Assembly: GCA_021904315.1 (NCBI GenBank)
Contig: CM038917.1
Location: 19,204,041-19,268,040, forward strand
DNA: 64,000 nt
DNA from: Sphagnum magellanicum
Taxonomy: Eukaryota > Streptophyta > Sphagnopsida > Sphagnales > Sphagnaceae
Direction: 5' to 3'
Under the pieces are notes generated by a model. That model saw only the letters and a list, made by a program, of their open reading frames with translations. It was not told the origin of the DNA and searched no databases. Shown here piece by piece: positions 48,855 to 59,860 of this stretch; positions within the stretch are counted from its first letter, which is position 1; each line of letters begins with the position of its first letter. A program made the translations under genes and the position numbers.

Positions 48855-49145
48855 CCTTTTTATTTTTATGTGTATTTTGAGGGATCTCCCCCAACATAAG
48901 GACCTTAGGGTATTGTGCCGAAGAGTTCCCTAATTGTATATGTTTCCATGTTCCCATGGAAATATTTCTTTTCTATAAAGCAGGAAAGAAACGAGGAAAT
49001 CAAAAAAGAGTTGTTTATGTTTATAAAAAAATTATGTAAAAGGAGGTTCCCATATTGGTGAGTACTCCTAAGGTTCAAGAACACCTTTGGCTTCACGCTC
49101 TTGGGTGGCCCTACCTCAAAAGAACACACTCATACAAAAACCTCC
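48855..49145. repeat. Dispersed repeat D, left copy
   Basis: It aligns in the same orientation with 51310-51570. Shared blocks are tgtgtattttgaggg/taaggg, ccttagggtattgtgcc/ccctagggtgttatgcc, ttcccatggaa, aggttcaagaacacc/aggttcaggaacacc, and ttgggtggccct. It is diverged, with no recognised coding content. Confidence 0.7.
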
Positions 49146-49249
49146 CATATAATTTAATCCTTTTTGTATTGTTTTGTTGTAATAGAAGTTAGGCAAACTT
49201 GATTGCATCAACATTTGCCAACTTGAGTGGATGGTTTTTTTGGTCAAGG

Positions 49250-49735
49250 TGAACGAACACCCACACTAGCTAGTACCCTCATCTTTTTGGGTGAGGCTTC
49301 TTAGAAGCCCCCATTAATCCAAAAACAATGTTAGATTTGGACTCAAAGACCTTGATTTAGTATAAACATGGGATATTTGTATCATTTAGAAGCAATTTAA
49401 ATAGATTTTGGGGTTTCATGCGTGTTGGTCTAGTTATAATTTATTTTGATACCAACTTGATACTAATATTAGGATACTGAATTTGGGTTGGTATATGACA
49501 TGTATATGTTTGGTATGATATTGGTATTACCTCAAGTCCTTACCAACTAGTATGGGTATTAAGCTAATACCAAATTTAGGTCATACCAAACTAGTTTGAT
49601 ATTTGATACTAGTGTTTATACCAATATTGATACCAATTTCTAACCCTATATATCATAACAACATTTTTTTTTATCATTGCACCAATGTGCGTGCTAGTTC
49701 ACCCAAGGCTTTTTGATGTATTGTAGGGGATATGT
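49250..49735. repeat. Dispersed repeat C, right copy, interrupted
   Basis: It has the same blocks as 44100-44340 (agtaccctcatctttttgggtg, aatgttagatttggactc, tgatttagtataaacatggg), up to gattttgggg near 49420. It then resumes at about 49670 with attgcaccaatgtgcgtgctagttcacccaagg. The intervening 240 bp is a separate insertion. Confidence 0.7.
49428..49668. mobile_element. Small nested insertion, GGTAT/ATACC-rich
   Basis: It interrupts repeat C. Words of the type ttggtat and ataccaa occur many times in both orientations, giving a foldback character. The right end aaccctatatatcataacaa matches the right end of the element at 34354-35276. The target duplication is not clear. Confidence 0.5.
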
Positions 49736-50610
49736 AAATTATTTTTTTGGAGATGATTTCTCACAAGGAATAAACAAAATGATTTTTAATTTTTGGAGAT
49801 AATTTCTCCCAATGAATAAGTAAGTAATAAGTGAGCATATGTAAAGGTGTGAATATTTATTCTACAAGATTATGCATTTTGAAAATATTTAACTAAGTCC
49901 TTCGATAATTGGAAAAATAGTGAAAGCATTGGTTATATTGTATTATGAATGGTTTTGAATGATTTATATTCATTAAATTCAATCTAAATTATTTAACATG
50001 TTTTTATGATATATTTGAACCATTGTTATGTAAATATTTTTTAAACTTGCAACATTAGTGAATTTTTTTATTAATAAAACATGAAAAACTAAACATTGAT
50101 TACATTTGTTGTGTCTCTTATTAATGTGATTCCTAGGGAGATCACAATGTGTTAAATTTTCCCATTACTTATGTCAACAAGGATATTGTATGGGGGCTAT
50201 TATGTAGGGGGCTTTAAATTTTCCCATCTTATTATTATCTAAGTTTTTAATTATCATAATTTTTTATCATTTTAATCTTAATTTAGATTTTATGTTTGCA
50301 TTGAATTTTGGCATCATATATTTTTTGAAATTTTTAGTTTTAGTTGAGAGCATGAAGAGTGATGAAGGAAGTGAGCTAAATGTGTGTGACTAAAAAAACA
50401 TCATGCATAAAATATTTAAACTTATTTTTAAAATATATTCACAAACATTTCAATACCAAGTCATATTTCAAATGATGAAGGCCATGTTTGACATTCATAA
50501 AGTCATTACAAATAACAAATGTTTGGATTTTTTTCATGAGAAAAAATATACAAAGAAAAAAAAGATGGTTTTGAGTTTTATAATCAAAAGCAAACAACAT
50601 GTGCATTACA
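49736..50610. other. Very AT-rich intergenic, no gene recognised
   Basis: Only short lysine/phenylalanine-rich frames are present; nothing supports coding or an element boundary. Confidence 0.4.
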
Positions 50611-50803
50611 ACCTTGGTCAATTCAACACTAATTATATTATTTTCAGAAATCTTCAAATTTTCAAGAAAAATTCAAAAGTTTTTTATTTCTAAAAGACAA
50701 TGAAAAATCTGATGAAATATTTGAGAGTATATCATTTGTTGAAATTAAATACTCAAAATTAATTAATTGTTGGACAAACATGCATTGAAGTGGTCAAGGT
50801 ATT
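50611..50803. mobile_element. MITE family B, copy 2
   Basis: The left end ACCTTGGTCA and the right end TGGTCAAGGTA are mutual complements. The core aattatattattttcagaaat and ctcaaaattaattaatt match the other copies. Confidence 0.75.
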
Positions 50804-50850
50804 ACCGTATTAACTTAGGTGAACTCTTATCCAACTTTGGTTCTATGCTA

Positions 50851-51042
50851 TAGTACCTTCAACACTAATAAATTATTGGTAAAAATCTTGAATTTTTTTC
50901 AGAAAAACACATTTTTCAAAGAACAATTTTTTGTGAAGGAAAATAGAAAAAAAAATTGGAATTTTTTTTTTTTTTTTTGGACACAGCGTCCTCAAATCTA
51001 ATTAATTATTTGAGACATGCGTCGAAGCTGCTCTTGTACTAT
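50851..51042. mobile_element. MITE family B, copy 3 (diverged)
   Basis: It begins tagtaccttcaacactaata and ends gagacatgcgtcgaagctgc...tgtactat. It lies only 47 bp from copy 2, in the same orientation, and keeps the ctcaaatctaattaattattt block. A long T run (50965-50981) has expanded its middle. Confidence 0.6.
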
Positions 51043-51309
51043 GGCATTTTAAAAGGCCACTTATATAATAATAAGTTTCTTAGTTCATCCATATCCGCAA
51101 GTAGGTTTTTCCTTTCCACAAAGGAAAAGAAGCAACCACAAATGTAGATTCTTGCAAGAGCAAATAGGTAGTTCAACAACAACTTATAACAATTTTTTTT
51201 TTTCAAATGTGCAATTCTCAGTAGGAAATGTGTGAAGATCAAAGCTGCAATCCAGGAGCTGCCAGTAGTAGGTCCTACAGCTAGTAATAGGTCCTACAGC
51301 TACCATGGA

Positions 51310-51570
51310 AATGACTCTCTGTGTGTATTTTAAGGGTTTGTCCCCCAGGAGAAGAACCCTAGGGTGTTATGCCAAGGCGGAGATCCTAAACCCTATTATT
51401 ATATGCTTTCCCCCCTTCCCATGGAAGAAAGTAAAAGAGAAGGCCTTTCCGTATGTGTAGGGTCCTATACTAGTGGGTTCCTCTTGAGGTTCAGGAACAC
51501 CGTGGGGCCTCATACCGTTGGGTGGCCCTCCCTGTAGAGAACCCACTTGTTCAAGAACCTCCCTTGCAAC
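51310..51570. repeat. Dispersed repeat D, right copy
   Basis: It matches 48855-49145 as described there. The minus-strand 69-codon frame inside it (with GGPPNGMRPHGVPEP) is open here, while the other copy is only partly open at the equivalent place. No family was recognised. Confidence 0.65.
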
Positions 51571-54041
51571 AAACAAACCTCCATGACAGTTTCACAATGT
51601 GGTCATGGCAACAAACCATTATTTTTTTGGCCAAAAAGTGACCAAAAAAAGATTTAATGTGTAAAAATGACCTAATTTCTTAGGTTTTGAATTGCCATTT
51701 TTTAAAAAATATTTCAAATTTTATGGCAAAACTTGGGTAAATCTTCAGATGGATGATCATCACTTTGGTTACATCATAAAATTGACAACCCCCAAAAAAG
51801 CACCGCACAACACCGCACCGCAATTCTCTACTATTGTGGTGGGCCAATCCAGCTATTGAAGTGGGATGATGAAGAACTCATGGGGAAAAGCCATCACCGA
51901 CACCCATCTTCTCGCAACTATACCCATAAGTATGGATGAAATGTGGATGAAGTGTGGATGAAGGGCAGAGTCCAGCTGTTGCCATGTCAATTTTGGTACC
52001 CAATGCATCCATCCATCAATTAGTTCCATGTGGGGTGAACATTGATATCCCCATAACTATAAATAGGCCAACACCTTCTTAACATAACATGAGAAATAGA
52101 ACCTAAAATTAGTTCCCCCTCCCCTCCCCTCCCCTGCCCTCCCCCACCCCCCTTGAAAAGGTCATAACTCTTATTACCCTTAGGCAAATTACTTATTAAT
52201 GGGTTATTTGGAAACGCCCTGCTCCAAGGGTGTTACCCAACATAAAAGCACAGAAAAAATGTGTGTGGGAAAAAAAAAGAAAAAGAAAACTAAAAGGTTG
52301 GGGGTTTTTTTTTTAATTCCCTCTCTCCTTCCCAGGTCCCCTGATATCCGTCGGGTATCTACCGGGTATGATAAAAAGGGCAACCCAGTATGAGATTTCT
52401 TGAAAACAAAAACAGCCCACCCCTCCCTCCCTCCCTCCCTATTGTGGGTGTCTTGTTTTCCAGTGAAATTTTTACACTTGGTAAACATGACTTGCAAATT
52501 AATACACTGGAATTTTTGTGCCCAATGCTTTCCGAAAAACAAAAGCTCTCAGAAAAAAAAAAATTGGTTGTTCCCTGCCCCCTTGAAACCAATTCTAGCC
52601 AATTTACCCTAAACCCTAAACCCTAGGGTTTAGGTTTTTTACACATTTTGCACATGTCAGTACATTTGTGGCCTTTGTCTAGTTCACAAAAGAAACAAGT
52701 CAAGCAATAGTTACACACATACATGAGTCGCTTGTGAACAAGCACCCACCAGTGCACCAATCTGGATGGATGGATGGATGGATGGATGGTGATTGGATGC
52801 CCAGTTTTTTTTTTCATTGGTTCCTATCCATTAGCTACCACCCACAGCTAGATACTTTTTCTTTTTCTTTTCTTTTTTCCTGGCTCAGCCCTTCCTTTCT
52901 CTTTTCACTGTTTTTTCTTTAAAACTTTTTTTCTTTCAACTCTGACCACACCTACCTACCTATTGCCCATCTTTCCCCTACCTACCAACTAACAACACCC
53001 CCACCACCTTTAGTACATGTTTATGCCTACTTACCTACATCAGGAGTTTTACTATTCCCCCCACTTGTTTACCTACCTACCTAAAAAAAAAACTTAGTTT
53101 TTCCCTTCGCTTATTATTTTAAATTCTCTTCTCTTTGGCTTACCTATCTACCTCAAACAACCTACTTGCATCTACCTACCTACCCACCAATTACATGATG
53201 TTGATGGTTGATGTCAACTAATAAAAATGTTGCAATAACAATAGTTAAGTACTAGTTTAACCTATCCATTAATTATGTGATGCTCAAATATCAATGAAAA
53301 TATTACAAGAACATCAAGTCAATATTATCTTGCCTTCCCACCTCAAACTTATTTATTTACCTACCCTTCGAGTAATGTTAGTGCCAATTGATGCGAGTAT
53401 TGCAATTTTACCTTATTGTATGAATCAACTTATTGAGTTAGCAATACCCACATACACTCTCATGCTTAAAGAATTTATAAAAAATTGCAATAGTTGCATT
53501 TGTTACACTAACTAATTTAAAGTCTTAGATAGTAGGTGTATCTTTGTCACTAGACATGGGGATTTTTTTAAATCACATTCGTTAAGAATGCATTCCCAAT
53601 CTTCACTTCATATATTTAAAAATTCAATAAACCAACTATTTGTTATGAAATACCTACCTACAACCTTACACACATTCATTTTGAAGGGTTGTGGGAAATG
53701 AAACTTATCCCCAAAGCTTCATTAGACAACATTAACAATATGCAAAATAAAAGGATCATGGAAATGTAAAAAAAATGTTACAACTTCCTTAGCCTTCATA
53801 GCACAATGGTGCGTCAACAATTGGTACTTCATTAACAAGAATAGAAGTATTAAAAACATTACAATTTGAAAACTATGAAGAAGATCTAATTTCTAACTCA
53901 ATTGAAGAAGTTGGTATCGCAAAATGTAGTATAAATAGTTATCACATAATGTTAAAATGCTTTGGAAACTTACAGCATTTAAAATGAAAAAATCAAGTAA
54001 CAAAAAGTTTCTCATTCTTTTTAGAAATCCAAATAAAGGTT
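51571..54041. other. Intergenic, low-complexity rich
   Basis: It holds a (GGATGAAGTGT)-like short tandem near 51930-51965, a C/CCCT-rich tract at 52105-52150, (CCTC)n at 52415-52440, a telomere-like tract at 52606-52636, (GATG)n at 52764-52790, and scattered ctacctacc words at 52950-53190. No gene or paired element ends were recognised. Confidence 0.45.
52606..52636. repeat. Telomere-type motif, short and inverted
   Basis: Three CCCTAAA units run directly into one TTTAGGG-type unit (the centre is ccctagggttt). This is the common plant telomere repeat in an interstitial position. Confidence 0.8.
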
Positions 54042-54044
54042 TTA

Positions 54045-54800
54045 GGGTTCATTCACAATTGGGGTACCAAAAAGGGAAAAAGGATTCCATGACTTTTATG
54101 GGGCTATTTTTTGCAATAACATTTACTTGAAACAAATTTAAGTGAGAAAATTTGATTAGTCCAATTTAAGATAATTCATGTGATAATGGTGAGTTTTCAC
54201 ATTCATACATAATTGTGTAAGAATATTTTTGTTTATAGCCAAAAACGCAAAAAATCTCAAAAAAATCCCAAAATGAGTTTCAATGGAGATCCAAACATGT
54301 TTTTTAGCATGATTATTTCTTGCACATGACCTACACCTAAAGCTAAACATTTTGAACTCATTGAACATAATTTTTTTGTCAAATGGTTAAAAAAATGAGT
54401 CATTTGCCTTGTAACCCTTTCCTTCAAAATTTCAAAACTATGACATTTTTATATGATTTGGTTTTTCATCAAGTTCATCCAATGAACATGTACTTTCATA
54501 GAAGGGGGCATGTTTTTGTTGTATAAAAAGTTTGAAATTAATTATATGATTTTATGCATTCCTTTTTTTTTAAAGTGAAATTTAGTCACTTGATATAGTT
54601 AATTTATAAGACTTAAAATGACATTTACATAATATCCAAATTATTTTTATTAATTTACCAAGACATCATTTTATCTATTGGCATACAAAAATTCATTACA
54701 AGTATAATAACGTAAGATAAACAAAAATCCAAAGTTGTCATTTTGCAATCCTTAAAAACTTAAACATTATTTTTTGGTACCCCAATCATGAATGGACACC
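54045..54800. mobile_element. Tourist-like MITE (PIF/Harbinger type)
   Basis: The inverted ends are GGGTTCATTCACAATTGGGG at the left and, complemented, GGTGTCCATTCATGATTGGG at the right; both continue into GGTACCAAAAA. TTA flanks both sides (54042-54044 and 54801-54803), the target duplication of PIF/Harbinger elements. The interior is AT-rich; a 70-codon minus-strand frame (54156-54368) is not a recognised transposase. Confidence 0.75.
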
Positions 54801-54803
54801 TTA

Positions 54804-56531
54804 GAATGACAAAGTCATTTAGATATGCAATTTTTTTTTCCAAAACCCATATTTATAAAGGTGTTTTGAAAATGTGTAAATTAAGGTGATTTGAATTTGA
54901 ACATGGAAAACAAATGTTAATTTGAACATCATTTAAATGTTTCTACTAGAAAATGCATTGTGCATGGACTCTAAAAATGGACTTTCAATTACCCATTCTG
55001 GTTCACCTTAATGTGTTTTCACTAGGCTCATGACATGTGTCTAAGGTAAAATTTGTGATTTCATCCATTACAATGTACAAGATGTGGTGTTTATTATGGC
55101 ATAGATTACATTAAAATGGTAATTTGAAATTATGTAATGGCATGAATGGTTAGTGATATGTTTTAAAATATGATTTTAAATATGCTAGTGACTAACTTCC
55201 AAGGAAGAGTTATGAAAGATAAATTATGTGAAGATGATTCCCCATAATTACTCATGAAAATAAGAAGAATCAATTTTCTCTTATCAACACAATTTTGTAT
55301 TGAAACATTCATGATCTAAACTTATATTTTACACTCTTGCATTCATGGGTTCTCATCAAAGCTAAGAAAATTTTATTTTGGCCAATACAAATCTTAACCA
55401 ATGTCTAATACACTATTAGGCAACGAGTTGTCTTGTTGCTCTTGAGGAGGTTTTAATGCCATAATTGTATAGTTCTCTTTGATACAATACCTTGTTGCAA
55501 CTTCTAATAACAGCAAATTAATTCTCTATATAGATGAAGACTTAAACCTTGATATGGTGAATATGTAGCTATGTATGATGTCCTTTTTACATTGGTTGTT
55601 GCTTTTAATTCACATTGTGATTCGAAAGGAAACATTGATTTTAATCAAAGATGTTAATATCTATTTTGTTGATTGTATATCTCTATTTTCGTTGTCATTT
55701 TAAATTACCAAGGAAAATAATAATAATAATGTTGCATTACAAGCTTCAAGCACAAGCTAAAAAAAGATAGTGCAACAATGTAGTGCAACAAACTTCAACT
55801 ACAAGTTACCATAAAAACCATAAAAAAAATAATGCAAAACTGTGCATTACAAGCTTGGAGTGCAACCCACCCAAAAATCCCCAAAAAAAAAATGTTGTAT
55901 TGTAAGTTTCAAGCACAAGCTTCACAAATACAAAAAAATGGATGCAACCTTCTTACAATGCAAACTTTAATGGCAACCTAAAAAAAGAAAAAAAATGCAC
56001 AACAATGTTTCACTACAAGATTTGAACATAATCTACCAAAACACATTGTTAACTAATGGTAATTTTCATCACATGGCAAAATAATCAAAGGTTAATTTTG
56101 GAATGAAAATGTTAGGTGATAGTAGTATTATCAATATAATAAATTGCCTTCAAGATGGAATAATCATAAGGTAATTTTGGACTAAAATTGTAATAAATAA
56201 AATAAATTTAGTGGGTAAATCTATTAGTGTAGTTAGCCAAGAAGGTCTCTTATTAATTATGTAGTTAGTAATGGTAGGTTCATATTTACTATCATTTATT
56301 TACTATGGGATGAAGCCACTAAAATAATTAATTTCTAGAAAATAAGGTAGTTTGTCACTAATTAGGATATGTGAAAAAAATTAAAATAAGGTGAGGAAAT
56401 TTGGGAAGATAATAAAAACCCATGTGTGATGGGGAACCACTTTTGGTTCATTATTATTTCTTGAGTTCATTCCTTCATTCTTTCATTCTTAATCATTCTA
56501 CTTTCATTTTATGTGTGATTTTAGTAAAATT

Positions 56532-56570
<39 letters not shown>

Positions 56571-57440
56571 TGGGAAAAGAAAGTTCAACATGTGAAAAAT
56601 AAATATAATGGATTTTGGTTCATAATTCAATGATATTTTCTATTAATTTCTTGGATGCAAAAGAAAATATTTACTATTAATTTGATGTAGAATAAGGTTC
56701 TCAAACTACTTAATTAGTTTTCTTCACTTTTTAATTTAGGAAATGTATTTTGGAATATTTAAGGTGGGATGGTGGTTGTTGTATGAAGGCAGCTAATGAA
56801 AGGCAATGGTTGCAAACATGAAAATATTAATTATAAATGTGAAGGCATAAGGTCCAAGATGGAGTTGTGTGTAATTGAATTACTATCCAAGGACTAAAAG
56901 GTGGCTGCCTTCCAACCCCTTCATGTTTATTATGATTTTCATAAACAATTTTTTTTAAAAATCCTTTTAAGTTTCTAGGCTAAAAGCAAAAATGTTTTCC
57001 AGAATGGAATCTCTTCTCAGATGTGTTTCCATCATCTTTATTTAGTTTTTACGTGGTAGCCCTTTTTTCATGATAGTAGTTAGGCTATTGGTTCCACGAT
57101 CTTACAAAAACATTGCAATTGTGTTGCATTAAATAAACTTGGACAAAAAAACAAAAAACAACCATGAAGACCAAAACAATCAAGACATACTTGAAAAGGA
57201 TGATCAAGATGAAGATGATGATGGCCTCACATTCCTCAAATGTCTTGACTTACACACGGTTTTTAAAAAAAAGTTCAATAATGGTGATGGTGGAGGAGCT
57301 CAACAAAAACAAGAGAAATGGCAACATGGATAAAGGTTTGAAACTAAAAGTGGGTAAGTACAAGCCCATGAGAGGTGGGATTAGGGGTAGCAAAAAAGGA
57401 GGGGAAAAAACCCAACCTATGTAGGTCCCACCTAGTTTGC
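54804..57440. other. Intergenic with simple and degenerate repeats
   Basis: A (GT)18 microsatellite is at 56532-56567. The segment 55735-55990 repeats a degenerate gcattacaagcttcaagcacaagct motif several times. A 64-codon acidic frame at 57139-57333 (KDDQDEDDDGLTFLKCLDLH) overlaps an 86-codon frame; neither is recognised. Confidence 0.4.
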
Positions 57441-57765
57441 TACAATTGTTGTGTTCATTTTGCAACTATTTTCTTTTGGTCTTGTGATTCATCACTAAAA
57501 TGGACATCACAAGACATCACAAGGTGGTGACAATAATTGCTTGCCATTTTCTTGCAACTTAGTTTCACCTCACAATTCAACTTTTTGCCACAATTGTTGT
57601 TTTCATTTTGTAGCTTGTTTCAACTCATGGCCTTATGGTTTGTCAAAAATGGACATGGCAAGATGGTGAAAATAATTGCTTGTCATTTTTTTGCAATTTT
57701 TGGTTTCATGTCACAATTCAACTTTTTATTGCAATTTGTTGTTTTCATTTTGCAACTTATTAAAA
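57441..57765. repeat. ~148-bp tandem repeat, 2.2 copies
   Basis: Units start at about 57442, 57590 and 57731 with acaattgttgtnttcatttt. Shared blocks are aaaatggacat, ggtgacaataattgcttg/ggtgaaaataattgcttg and cacaattcaactttttg. It lies directly upstream of the LINE remnant. Confidence 0.75.
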
Positions 57766-57829
57766 ATGGCCCTTAAAATTGAACTTGAGTTGACCCAAGA
57801 ATATTTATAAAATTTGATGAACAACATTC

Positions 57830-59860
57830 ACACTTAACAATAAATAAATATCATCAAGAAAATAGTAAAAAAATTGAAATCATCAAGTCAACCATAAGAA
57901 GAATCTAAGCACTTTGATCATGTGGAAAACAAATGACAACACCATGTTGAAGAATTTTTCTGATGTAGTTAAAAAGAATCCTAATAAAATTTTGATTACA
58001 ATTTAAAACCTAATTAGAAGGGGCAAAATGTCATTGAACAAAAGGCCATGGAACAAATTTGCATGAATTTTGATGACAATTTTTATAAGGTTCCAATGGA
58101 AATGTATGAAGTTTTAAAAAGTTGAAGACCATCATCTTACACTCAATCCCAATAAAACTCACAAGTAAAATGAAAGAAACACTAACCATGCCCATCACAA
58201 AATAAAAACTTGTACCTAGGAGCAACAAAAGCATTAGCCAAGGAAGAGGCCCCAAGCCCAAATGGTGTCCTTGTTGAATTTTACATGTGCTTCTAAAATC
58301 TAATTGGAACAACATTCCATAATTAGATGGTTGAGATAGTTATGGAGGAGGGGAAGCTATTAGATGGGGTCAACTTTGGACTTATCATTCTAATCTTCAA
58401 AGTTGGGGTCAAGTAAAATTTAGAGAACTAATGTTCAATAACATTGCTAAATGTAGCTTACAAAATCATGACCAAAATTTTATAATTAAAGCTTCAACCT
58501 CAATTGATGAAAATTATAGATAGCAATCAAACTACTACCCTATTATTATGATTCATTCTTGATCATCTGCATTTAATCAATGAAACCTTCAATTGGGCAA
58601 AAAAGTCAAATCAACCCTTGGTGTGTGTCAAGCTAGACTTTGCTAAAATGTATGATAAGATTAGTTAAATTTTTATATTTGAAGCTAGGGAGAAGTTAGG
58701 AGTGCCCATAGAATTCTTAAACCTTGTTAAATTATTATTACATATTGCAAAGGTAGTGATGTGCTTCAATGCAAGCATCACCACATTTTTCAATATTCAT
58801 ATGGGAATAAGGCAAAACTACACCCTAACATATTCACATGGAAATGGACTTCAAAAAAAGAATTTCCAAACTCCTAGGCACTCCCTTTGGAATGAATGTG
58901 GAAACTAAAGATGTAAATGAGTTCACAATTGAGCAATTAAAGAAAATTTCAAATATTGATCGTTAATCCACCTTCCCCTAGTGTGTAAATTCCTCATTGT
59001 TAATCCAATGTTGGCATCATCCTTGTGTTTTTTCACAAATGTCTAGGGATGATCTAAAAAGGCTATTAGAAAATGTAAGGTTATATTACAAAAATTATTA
59101 TGGGGAGGTAGTGAACATGCCACAAAGACAAAGGTGTAATGGGAAAATGTACATGCGCCTAAAAGTATAGGGTGTTTAAACATCACAAACTTTGAAGAAG
59201 CCATGGTTTTAAAAATTGGTTATGTATCCATTAAACATAGACAATCCAATTTGAAAATTATGTTTAGTATAAGCTAGATTTAAATATGCCCTCAAGGTAT
59301 AAAAGATGGATGTTTGATATTCAATGGGCCTTTGTTCACGGCCCACTTCAACCAAGAGCTCCAAGATATGGGGTAGAACTTGGAAGGTAATGGTGAAAAA
59401 ACTAATTTTTTCCCTCATGTTTTTAGTACATTTTATTAACAAAGTGGGCATCTAATGGGCTATAGGGTTTAAAGGAAGTGACTTTGAAATTTCAATTTTG
59501 AGAGTGTAGAAGCTTCATAGGAATGGGCTCAAGAACATAATAGACCTATAAGACCACAATTGAAAAGAGTTCATTCAATGGGAAACAACAAAATTAAAGT
59601 CAATTTTAATGATTGAGAATTATGCATTTGGCAAAGGGTTGAGGAAAACATACCAAAATGTTAGACCACAAAGGTTGCAACAATTGAAAAGACGCACAAC
59701 TCCAAATGTTTGGCTAGGTTTGTTTGAGCAAAATAATAATGTATAATCGATTGTGATTTTTGGTACAATTAAAAAATTCATGATGAAATGTGAGCACCAC
59801 ATTAAAACTTCAGAATTCCCTAGAGAGGTTTCAATGTTTAAGCTAGGAAAGCTTTCAAAG
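57830..59860 (+). pseudogene. Non-LTR retrotransposon (LINE) reverse transcriptase relic
   Basis: Plus-strand reading across frames gives, in order, MEQICMNF (58045), a PSPNGVLVEFY block (58255), DGVNFGLIILIFKVG (58370), SITLLNVAYKIMTKIL (58440), a FILDHLHLINETFNWAKKSNQPLVCVKLDFAKMYDKIS block (58550-58665; palm motif A), GVPIEFLNLVKLLL (58700) and MGIRQNY (58800). The text then jumps directly to LLGTPFGMNVETKDV (58880), skipping the part of the palm with the YxDD catalytic motif. Later blocks GCLNITNFEEAMVLKIG (59170) and WGRTWKVMVKKL (59370) are C-terminal LINE sequence. Many stops occur. It would have copied its own RNA; it is dead and internally deleted. Confidence 0.8.
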
